64,000 bases of DNA from Sphingopyxis sp. PET50 (GTDB lineage: Bacteria; Pseudomonadota; Alphaproteobacteria; Sphingomonadales; Sphingomonadaceae), in contig NZ_CP104207.1 of the NCBI RefSeq assembly GCF_025244705.1, positions 3,038,001-3,102,000 on the forward strand, read 5' to 3'. The translations under genes were made by a program, and so were the position numbers. The notes below the pieces were generated by a model. The model was not told where the DNA came from. It was given only the letters and a program-made list of their open reading frames with translations, and ran no database searches. Below are positions 27,390 through 33,947 of this stretch, piece by piece; within the stretch, counting starts at the first letter, position 1, and every line of letters starts with the position of its first letter.

Positions 27390-28610
27390 GTGGCTTTGAC
27401 CGACATAGCTATCCGCAACGCGAAGCGCGGCGCGAAGCCGACCAAGCTGGCGGACGGGGGCGGGATGTTCCTGCTTGTCACTCCGGCAGGGGGCAAGCTG
27501 TGGCGGCTCAAATACCGGATCGACGGGCGCGAGAAAACGCTGGCGATCGGAAGCTATCCCGAGATCGGGCTTGGCGAGGCGCGCAGGCGGCGCGAGGAGG
27601 CGCGCGAACTGATCGCCCTTGGCAAAGACCCCTCGCGCGAAAAGCAGCGCGCGAAGATACGCGCGCGGGCGGAGGCAGCCGATACGTTCGCCGCAATCTG
27701 CGACGAATATTGCGCCAAGCGCCGGAAGGACGGGGCAAAGGGCTGGGCACCCGCGACGGCAACGCGCAGCGAATATCTGCTTTCGCTGGTTTCCGGGTCC
27801 ATCGGCAAACTGCCCATAGGCGAGATCGAACCCGCCGACGTGCTGGCCGCGATTCGCCGTATCGAAGGCAAGGGCAAGCTGGAAAGCGCGCGGCGTAGCC
27901 TGCAACTGGCGGGCGCGGTGTTCCGCTATGCGGTAGCGACGGCACGGCTGGCGTCGGACCCGACGCGCGATTTGCGCGGGGCGCTGACCGCGCCGACGGT
28001 GACGCATTACGGGGCCATCACCGACGTCAAGGGGGTGGGCGAATTGCTGCGCGCGATCGACGATTATGATGGCAGCGGCGTGACCAGACTTGCGCTCCAG
28101 CTCGCGCCGCATGTCTTTGTTCGCCCCGGCGAACTGCGACATGCAGACTGGAGCGAGATCGATCTGGACGGCGCAATCTGGTCTATCCCGGCCGGACGCA
28201 CAAAAATGCGCAAGTCGCACCTTGTCCCATTGTCGCGGCAGGCGGTGGCGCTGTTCCGCGAAATCCACGAGGCGACCGGGGCGACGGGCTATGTCTTTCC
28301 ATCGGTGCGGACCCGGACCCGGCCGATGAGCGAAAACACGCTCAACGCGGCATTGCGTCGGCTGGGCTACAGCACCGATGAAATGACCGCGCACGGCTTC
28401 CGGGCGATGGCGTCCACCTTGCTCAACGAAAGCGGCAAGTGGCACCCCGACGCGATCGAGCGCGCTCTGGCGCACGGCGATAGCGACAAGGTGCGCGCGG
28501 CCTATCATCGCGGCGCGCATTGGGAGGAGCGGGTCGCGATGGCGCAATGGTGGAGCGACCATCTGGATATGTTGCGCAAGGGGGCAGATATTGTGCCTCT
28601 ACGCGCATGA
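27390..28610 (+). CDS. P4-type tyrosine integrase (DUF4102 N-terminus)
   Basis: About 406 residues. The N-terminal DUF4102 domain (about 1-90: IAIRNAKRGAKPTKLADGGG, GSYPEIGLGEARRRREEAR) is typical of integrases that use tRNA 3' ends. A core-binding SAM-like domain follows, then the catalytic domain with Arg in VRPGELRHADW, HGFRAMASTLLNE (HxxR) and LAHGDSDKVRAAYHR (His and nucleophilic Tyr). I chose the GTG at 27390, preceded by GGAAAGGCAGG, because it gives the standard family N-terminus; an ATG at 27324 would lie among the GGGGGTAT sites. It is expected to integrate and excise the island at tRNA-Gly. Confidence 0.93.
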   Translation: MALTDIAIRNAKRGAKPTKLADGGGMFLLVTPAGGKLWRLKYRIDGREKTLAIGSYPEIGLGEARRRREEARELIALGKDPSREKQRAKIRARAEAADTFAAICDEYCAKRRKDGAKGWAPATATRSEYLLSLVSGSIGKLPIGEIEPADVLAAIRRIEGKGKLESARRSLQLAGAVFRYAVATARLASDPTRDLRGALTAPTVTHYGAITDVKGVGELLRAIDDYDGSGVTRLALQLAPHVFVRPGELRHADWSEIDLDGAIWSIPAGRTKMRKSHLVPLSRQAVALFREIHEATGATGYVFPSVRTRTRPMSENTLNAALRRLGYSTDEMTAHGFRAMASTLLNESGKWHPDAIERALAHGDSDKVRAAYHRGAHWEERVAMAQWWSDHLDMLRKGADIVPLRA

Positions 28611-28667
28611 CTCGGGCCAGTAATTGATCGCTTGCGTTCGCGGGTGACCGCAGAATAATCTTCGTCG

Positions 28668-29588
28668 ATGGAAGAAGAATGGCTTGCGGCCCGAGATGCG
28701 CTTGCTTTTTTGCAGCGCGTAGCGCCTCTCACCGATCAACGGCGGACGATTTGCGCGCGGGCGCACGCCGGACTGATTCAGGCGCGGGCCGAGACGTTGA
28801 TCTTGCCAAGCGGAAAGCATTCGAACGCCAATATCGGTGAAGATTTCTGGTGGGCCGAAGGGGGCGCTGCACTCAATCAGAATTGGACGACGGGCGATTT
28901 CAGCACCTGGATCAACCAGAAATTTCAGGTGAAAGCCTTTGGCGTCTCGTTTCTGGCGGACGACATTTACGCTGTCGTGCCGGGCAGCGGGGTGAAGGCG
29001 GGGCGCTGGATCGACTGCGCGGACGCCGTCGAGCATGTAGCGGACGCAGCGGCTGTCTCGACCGATCAGGCGCTTGCCGCGATCATCCATTGCTGCGCGA
29101 ACAGGCTTATCGAGTCATGGTGCCGGGCGTTGAATTGCCAATATCCCGACAGTTACGACCCAGACGATGAGATTGAAGATGGGGTGATGCCCACCTGGTT
29201 CTGGATGACCAGCGCCCGCCACCCGGATGCTATTCTCAACTGGCGATCGGGCAATTTTGCCGGGCCGGGAGAAACGGAGGGGGGCTATTGCCAGGCGCAG
29301 GCAAAAGGGGTGTCCTTTGCCCGTGCGAGTCTGTCCGACGCCATAGAATATGCGACACGAAACAAGACGATATCTGTCGCCCCGTCGCCGGAAACGTCCG
29401 ACGCCAGCAAAGCGCCATTGTCGAACGCGGACCTGGAAAAATGGTGGAACAAGCGCGCAAACGTGCGCGATGGCCTCTCGCAGGACGATTTACTGATCCT
29501 CGTTCGCGCGGATTTTCCAGACAATCATATTTCGCGGGACCGCATTCGTGTTTTGACCGGCGAGCGTAAGCGCGGTCCCAAGCCATAA
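28668..29588 (+). CDS. hypothetical protein of the island, putative C-terminal DNA-binding tail
   Basis: A 306-residue protein I do not recognise. It has no signal peptide or membrane segment. The middle is rich in Trp and acidic residues (EDFWWAEGGAALNQNWTTGDFS). The last ~60 residues (LSNADLEKWWNKRANVRDGL, then FPDNHISRDRIRVLTGERKR) end in GPKP. In my experience this tail recurs in alphaproteobacterial mobile-element proteins and looks like a small HTH. It follows the integrase by 57 bases on the same strand. A regulatory or accessory role in the island is possible, but function is unknown. Confidence 0.7.
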   Translation: MEEEWLAARDALAFLQRVAPLTDQRRTICARAHAGLIQARAETLILPSGKHSNANIGEDFWWAEGGAALNQNWTTGDFSTWINQKFQVKAFGVSFLADDIYAVVPGSGVKAGRWIDCADAVEHVADAAAVSTDQALAAIIHCCANRLIESWCRALNCQYPDSYDPDDEIEDGVMPTWFWMTSARHPDAILNWRSGNFAGPGETEGGYCQAQAKGVSFARASLSDAIEYATRNKTISVAPSPETSDASKAPLSNADLEKWWNKRANVRDGLSQDDLLILVRADFPDNHISRDRIRVLTGERKRGPKP

Positions 29589-29651
29589 CGCGGTAAAATG
29601 GCCGCCGAATAGCCGCCGAACTTTCCGCGAAATTCGGCACCCACGACATTC

Positions 29652-29686
29652 CCTGCATTCGCTGGAACGCCAGCGTTCAATGCAGG
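29652..29686. promoter_or_regulatory. hairpin covering the ribosome site of the excisionase-like gene
   Basis: The inverted repeat CCTGCATTCGCTGG / CCAGCG-TTC-AATGCAGG has a 4-base loop and a small bulge. The right arm contains the GCAGGAG that serves as the ribosome binding site ten bases before the ATG at 29696. Either a translational switch or a dyad operator would fit. Confidence 0.55.
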
Positions 29687-29695
29687 AGCATCGCA

Positions 29696-29863
29696 ATGGA
29701 CCGTCTCGCCTATTCCATCAATGAAGCCGCCCGCGTGCTGAGCATGGGGCGCACGTCGATCTACGCCATGATCGCCGACGGGCGTCTCGAAGCGTTCAAG
29801 CTCGGTCGCCGCACGCTGATCCGCGCGGAATCGATCCGCAAGCTGGTGTCGGGCAAGGCGTAA
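29696..29863 (+). CDS. excisionase-like HTH protein (55 residues)
   Basis: A short MerR/HTH_17-type DNA-binding protein: YSINEAARVLSMGRTSIYAM forms the helix-turn-helix, followed by the wing IADGRLEAFKLGRRTLIRAE and a short C-terminal helix. This is the usual size and pattern of recombination directionality factors and of AlpA-like regulators. It starts immediately after the 29652-29686 hairpin and ends four bases before the next gene. It probably controls excision by one of the two recombinases in the island. Confidence 0.8.
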   Translation: MDRLAYSINEAARVLSMGRTSIYAMIADGRLEAFKLGRRTLIRAESIRKLVSGKA

Positions 29864-29867
29864 CGCC

Positions 29868-30344
29868 ATGTCCGCACGGCGGATCAATCCGCGCCTGATC
29901 AAAATCCACCGCGCCTACAGTGCGGACGAAGCGGCCCGCGCGCTCGGTGTCCACAAGAACAGCGTGCGCGGCTGGATCAAGAAAGGCCTGCCTGTCGTCG
30001 AGGGTGGTCGGCCGGTGCTGATCCTGGGGCATGAGCTGCGCGCCTTTCTGGAACGTCGGCGCAAGGCCGGGAAGCGTCCTTGCTCGCCCGGCACGATCTA
30101 TTGTCTGAAGTGCCGTGAGCCGCGCCGCCCCGCGCTCGGCATGGTCGAATATGTCGCCCGCAATGCCGCGACGGGCGACCTGACGGCGCTTTGCGAGACG
30201 TGCGGGACCATGATGTTCCGCCGCGCCCGCCGCAGCGACGTTGCCGCGATCATGCCCGCAACCGACGTCCAAATCAGGGAAGCGGGCGCACGCCTAATAG
30301 AGCGGGCTTCACCTTCCCTATATTGTGACAATCGAAAGGACTGA
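29868..30344 (+). CDS. HTH and zinc-ribbon protein paired with a tyrosine recombinase
   Basis: 158 residues. The N-terminal helix-turn-helix (about 15-60: YSADEAARALGVHKNSVRGW, IKKGLPVVEGGRPVLILG) is followed by a basic stretch (RRRKAGKRP). A four-cysteine zinc-ribbon comes next, with CLKC and CETC separated by about 30 residues (about 80-120). The C-terminal ~35 residues have no clear motif. The gene ends only six bases before the recombinase start, so the two are translationally linked. It is likely a DNA-binding accessory or directionality factor for that recombinase. I know no established function. Confidence 0.7.
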   Translation: MSARRINPRLIKIHRAYSADEAARALGVHKNSVRGWIKKGLPVVEGGRPVLILGHELRAFLERRRKAGKRPCSPGTIYCLKCREPRRPALGMVEYVARNAATGDLTALCETCGTMMFRRARRSDVAAIMPATDVQIREAGARLIERASPSLYCDNRKD

Positions 30345-30350
30345 GCCGAC

Positions 30351-31445
30351 ATGGCAAAGCACAATGGCGCGAACGCCCGGATCAAGCACGAATATTTCGC
30401 CTATTTGAAAGAAGCGCAGCGTCGCGACGAAGCGTCGATCGATGCCGTTGCCAAGGCGCTGTCGCGCTTTGAGGACGTGAACGGGCACAAGGACTTCAAA
30501 AATTTCCACCGCGCGCAGGCGGTCGCGTTCAAGCGCAAGCTGGACGAGACGGTCGCCGTTCGCACCGGCAAGCCGCTGAGCCGCGCGACGGTGCATAGCA
30601 CCCTGTCGGCGCTGCGCGCGTTCTTCGTCTGGCTTGCGGGGCAACCGGGCTACAAGTCGAAGTTGCGCTATTCGGACGCCGACTATTTCAACCTCCCGGA
30701 GAAGGATGCGCGGGTCGCCAAGGCGACGCGCATCAAGCCGTTCCCGTCGCTGGATCAAATCCACCATGTCCTGTCGGCGATGCCGACCGGCAGCGACATT
30801 GAACTGCGCAATCGTGCGTTGATCGCCTTCGCTATACTGACCGGCGCACGCGATGGCGCGCTGGCGTCCTTCAAGCTGAAGCACGTCGATCTAACTGAAG
30901 GCCGGGTCGATCAGGACGCCCGCGACGTTCGCACCAAGGGCAGCAAGACCTTTTCGACATGGTTCTTTCCGGTCGGTGGCGAGGCGCTGGCGATCGTCGA
31001 GCATTGGTGCGGCTATCTGCGCAGCGAGTTGTTCTGGGGCGACGACGATCCGCTGTTCCCAGCCACCCAAATCGGGCTAGGCGAGGCGGGCGGTTTCCAG
31101 CCGACCGGGCTTCGGCGTGATGGCTGGGCGAGCGCCGGACCGATCCGCGATATTTTCCGCAATGCCTTCGAGGCGGCCGGACTACCCTATTTCAACCCGC
31201 ATTCGTTCCGCGATACGCTGGTCCAACTCGGCGAGCAGCGGTGCGCGACGCCCGAACAATTCAAGGCATGGTCGCAGAATCTGGGCCACGAACGGGTGAT
31301 GACGACGCTGACGAGCTACGGCAATGTCGCCGCGCACCGGCAAGCCGCGTTGATGCGGGGCATGGATGTCACGCGTGGCGTGGCGACCATCGATCCGGCA
31401 ACGGTGGCGCAGGCCATCGCCGCATTGCAGAAGCTGGCAGGATAG
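30351..31445 (+). CDS. second tyrosine recombinase of the island
   Basis: 364 residues. The N-terminal SAM-like core-binding domain (about 10-120) includes KPLSRATVHSTLSALRAFFV. The catalytic domain shows the Arg in LTGARDGALASF, HxxR in FNPHSFRDTLVQLG, GH in NLGHERVMTTLTSYG and the candidate nucleophile Tyr in that last motif. It differs from the DUF4102 integrase at the left end: there is no DUF4102 domain and the gene sits mid-island. It follows the HTH/zinc-ribbon gene by six bases. It may mobilise part of the island or an ancestral element; no att site could be assigned to it. Confidence 0.88.
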   Translation: MAKHNGANARIKHEYFAYLKEAQRRDEASIDAVAKALSRFEDVNGHKDFKNFHRAQAVAFKRKLDETVAVRTGKPLSRATVHSTLSALRAFFVWLAGQPGYKSKLRYSDADYFNLPEKDARVAKATRIKPFPSLDQIHHVLSAMPTGSDIELRNRALIAFAILTGARDGALASFKLKHVDLTEGRVDQDARDVRTKGSKTFSTWFFPVGGEALAIVEHWCGYLRSELFWGDDDPLFPATQIGLGEAGGFQPTGLRRDGWASAGPIRDIFRNAFEAAGLPYFNPHSFRDTLVQLGEQRCATPEQFKAWSQNLGHERVMTTLTSYGNVAAHRQAALMRGMDVTRGVATIDPATVAQAIAALQKLAG

Positions 31446-31546
31446 TCTGGACGATCGCCCCGGCCATGCGCTAAAGGACGCGCACACCGACAAGCGATGA
31501 AGCGCGGGCGCTTTGCCCGGCGCCTTTGCCTGTCGGAGTCACCCCA

Positions 31547-31918
31547 ATGAACATCACCCCGCTTAAAGCTGTCCGCATCATGGCGGAGTATGCAAGCGAC
31601 GGCATCTGGCATGTCCCCTTCCTCCCGCGCGAAGCACTGGACGGGTTTCGTATCAGCCCCGGCCTTTATGCCCGCCTGCAACGCTGGGTGGAGCGATACG
31701 CCGAGATTGAGCGCGCCGAAGGTGGGAGCGGGGACCGCACGCATCCGGGCTGGCCGGACTTCGACCGCGAAGGCTATGCCATCGCTTTTGCGGTCAAGGC
31801 CGAGTTGCCGGGCTGGCGGGTGTTCTACTCCGACGACGGCCTGCTATTGGACAAGGCCCTGTGCGGGTCTGGGATTCGGCTGGTATACCCCGTCGAAATT
31901 CCTGACCATCTTAATTGA
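31547..31918 (+). CDS. hypothetical island protein
   Basis: About 123 residues, not recognised. It is soluble, mildly acidic and rich in aromatic residues (WHVPFLPREALDGFRISPGL, PGWPDFDREGYAIAFAVKAE, LPGWRVFYSDDGLLLD), ending in PVEIPDHLN. The ATG at 31547 follows CGGAGTCACC. It lies between the second recombinase and the tRNA pair on the same strand. The compact form would suit an accessory or anti-restriction protein, but that is speculation. Confidence 0.6.
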   Translation: MNITPLKAVRIMAEYASDGIWHVPFLPREALDGFRISPGLYARLQRWVERYAEIERAEGGSGDRTHPGWPDFDREGYAIAFAVKAELPGWRVFYSDDGLLLDKALCGSGIRLVYPVEIPDHLN

Positions 31919-31970
31919 CCAGACGCGCTGCCGAACCCGGCGGGCAAGCGAAACCGGGCTTGGCACGGTC

Positions 31971-31990
31971 ACGCGCGACGAGGATTTGAA
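31971..31990 (+). repeat. 20-base direct repeat flanking the tRNA pair, copy 1
   Basis: ACGCGCGACGAGGATTTGAA, identical to 32444-32463 inside the start of mod. In the same frame it encodes TRDEDL, like Mod. It is followed by a stop after a few codons, so it could be a remnant of an older mod start. Confidence 0.75.
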
Positions 31991-32175
31991 CGTAACGCCA
32001 GCCTGAGGTTTCATTCGTCATCCGCCGAATGTCTTGCATTCCGACGATCATGCCTTATCATTTCGCCATGCTTTCCGGTGCGACCTTTGCCAACCCTGCT
32101 GCCTTCGGGCTGTACGCACATATCGCCCGTCCGGCCGGAAGCGGACGCCCGAGACGCTGACGCAATTTTGCGTGC

Positions 32176-32249
32176 GCGGCCTTGGCCGAGAGGTTAGGCA
32201 CCGGGCTTCCATCCCGTCTACAGGAGTTCGATTCTCCTAGGCCGCTCCA
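32176..32249 (+). tRNA. tRNA-Gly(UCC) carried on the island
   Basis: Acceptor GCGGCCT pairs perfectly with AGGCCGC, followed by TCCA. The D arm is GCCGAGAGGTTAGGC; anticodon loop CTTCCAT gives anticodon TCC; T arm AGGAGTTCGATTCTCCT. The anticodon stem has one weak terminal pair. The sequence is unlike the chromosomal tRNA-Gly at 27115, fitting a mobile origin. It decodes GGA, a rare codon in a GC-rich host. Confidence 0.85.
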
Positions 32250-32251
32250 GC

Positions 32252-32328
32252 GCCTCCGTCGCCCAACTGGATAGGGCAAGAGGTTTCTACCCTCTACGGT
32301 GCAGGTTCGAGTCCTGCCGGGGGCACCA
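32252..32328 (+). tRNA. tRNA-Arg(UCU) carried on the island
   Basis: Acceptor GCCTCCG pairs with CGGGGGC (one G-T pair), then ACCA. D arm GCCCAACTGGATAGGGC, anticodon stem AGAGG/CCTCT with loop TTTCTAC (anticodon TCT), T arm GCAGGTTCGAGTCCTGC. It starts two bases after the tRNA-Gly(UCC). It decodes AGA, a rare codon in this genome. Confidence 0.85.
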
Positions 32329-32422
32329 CCAATATGGCGGCAGCGCGCCGATTTGGCGGCTAATCTCTTGGCGACAAGCCACACGCGCTGCTAAGCCCGC
32401 GCGACCAAGCGGGGAGTCTGGA

Positions 32423-33946
32423 ATGCCGAGTTTGACATGGTTGACGCGCGACGAGGATTTGAAGCGCGCGGCGGCGGTTCCCTATCGCTTGCTGGAGGCC
32501 GACCCGGCGCTGTCGCACGGCGATCCGGCGACCGGAAACATGCTGATCCAGGGCGACAATCTGGACGCGCTGAAGGCGCTGCTACCCTATTACAAGGGGC
32601 GGGTGAAGTGCATCTATATCGATCCGCCTTACAACACGCGCTCGGCGTTCGAGCATTATGACGACAATCTGGAGCACAGCCAGTGGTTGGCGATGATCTA
32701 TCCTCGGCTGGAACTGCTGCGCGACCTGCTTGCCGAAGATGGCAGTATCTGGGTGTCGATCGACGATAATGAAGGCCACTATCTAAAGGTGGTGATGGAC
32801 GAGGTTTTTGGACGTAAAAATTTCGTGGCGACGAATCTTTGGCAAAAAAGGTATTCAAGAGAAAACAGGGAAGCAATTGGCGACTCGCATGAGTTCTTGC
32901 TTGTTTACAGCTTGGCGCCCGATCGCTTTAAGAATGGACGTAACCTTCTTCCTCTCGGACAGAAGCAGCGCGCAGTGTATCGCAATCCCGACGACGATGA
33001 GCGCGGACCATGGCAATCGGTGTCACTGCTGGCGCAAGGCTTCCGGCCAAATCAGATGTATGAGATCACTGCTCCTAATGGAAGGGTGCATGTCCCACCG
33101 GCCGGAAACTGTTGGAAGGTAATTCAGTCGGAATATGACAAGCTGATCGCGGACAACAGAGTTTACTTTGGACGTGATGGTAATGGTGTTCCTCGCCGAA
33201 AAGAATTTCTTTCCAAGGCGAAAGGGCTTGTCCCTTGGACTTGGTGGCCGCATGAGGAAGTCGGCCATACGGGCGAAGCGAAGAACGAGGTTAATGCACT
33301 TTTCGGAGCAGAAACGAGCTTTGGAACGCCGAAGCCCGAGCGACTTATTGAGAGAGTGTTACATATCGCAACCAACCCCGGTGAACTTGTGCTGGACAGC
33401 TTTCTTGGTTCTGGGACGACGGCGGCTGTCGCCCACAAAATGGGCCGCCAATGGATCGGCGTCGAAATGGGCGACCATGCCGTCACTCATTGTGCGCCGC
33501 GCCTCACAAAAGTGATCGATGGCGAACAGGGTGGCATTTCCCAAGCCGTCAATTGGCAGGGCGGCGGCGGTTTCAACTTTTACCGTCTCGGCGAACCGGT
33601 GTTCGACGAGGACGGGCGCATCCGGCCGGGGATCAAATTTGCGGCGCTCGCGGCGCATATCTGGTTTTCTGAAACCGGCTTCCCTTATCAGGGCACGGCG
33701 GATCGACCATTTCTCGGTAGCCACGGCACGCGCGGCTTTGCCTTGCTCTACAACGGCATCTTGGGAGACAAGCGCATGTCGGGCGGCAATGTGCTGACCA
33801 ATGCCTTGCTCGCGTCGATCCGCGCGGCCGCCGGGCACGACGGGCCGCTGACGATCTACGGCGAGGCGAGCCGGATCGGCGATGCGCGGCTGAAGGCCGA
33901 AGGCGTGACGTTCAAACAGACTCCCTATGATGTGAAGGCGCGCTGA
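32423..33946 (+). CDS. mod: type III restriction-modification methyltransferase (Mod)
   Basis: N6-adenine DNA methyltransferase of the beta class, 507 residues. AdoMet and catalytic motifs appear in the type III order: the DPPY catalytic motif (YIDPPYNTR, about 71-79) precedes the AdoMet-binding motif I (VLDSFLGSGTTAAV, about 322). The target-recognition region between them (about 130-315, bases 32815-33370) is clearly AT-richer than both flanks, with codons such as AGA, TTT and GGA that are rare elsewhere. The C-terminal ~120 residues link to Res. One base separates it from res. No simple-sequence repeat that would cause phase variation was seen. Confidence 0.92.
   Translation: MPSLTWLTRDEDLKRAAAVPYRLLEADPALSHGDPATGNMLIQGDNLDALKALLPYYKGRVKCIYIDPPYNTRSAFEHYDDNLEHSQWLAMIYPRLELLRDLLAEDGSIWVSIDDNEGHYLKVVMDEVFGRKNFVATNLWQKRYSRENREAIGDSHEFLLVYSLAPDRFKNGRNLLPLGQKQRAVYRNPDDDERGPWQSVSLLAQGFRPNQMYEITAPNGRVHVPPAGNCWKVIQSEYDKLIADNRVYFGRDGNGVPRRKEFLSKAKGLVPWTWWPHEEVGHTGEAKNEVNALFGAETSFGTPKPERLIERVLHIATNPGELVLDSFLGSGTTAAVAHKMGRQWIGVEMGDHAVTHCAPRLTKVIDGEQGGISQAVNWQGGGGFNFYRLGEPVFDEDGRIRPGIKFAALAAHIWFSETGFPYQGTADRPFLGSHGTRGFALLYNGILGDKRMSGGNVLTNALLASIRAAAGHDGPLTIYGEASRIGDARLKAEGVTFKQTPYDVKAR
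32444..32463 (+). repeat. 20-base direct repeat flanking the tRNA pair, copy 2
   Basis: The second copy of ACGCGCGACGAGGATTTGAA, within codons 8-14 of mod, 473 bases after copy 1. Confidence 0.75.
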
Positions 33947-33947
33947 G

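Noticed and set aside
32069..32158. A 29-codon frame (MLSGATFANPAAF...) between the island hypothetical gene and the tRNAs.
   Set aside because: Too short, no ribosome site and no recognisable pattern.
32423..33946. Phase-variable repeat tract in mod.
   Set aside because: I looked for tetra- or pentanucleotide runs and long homopolymers in the 5' part and found none.
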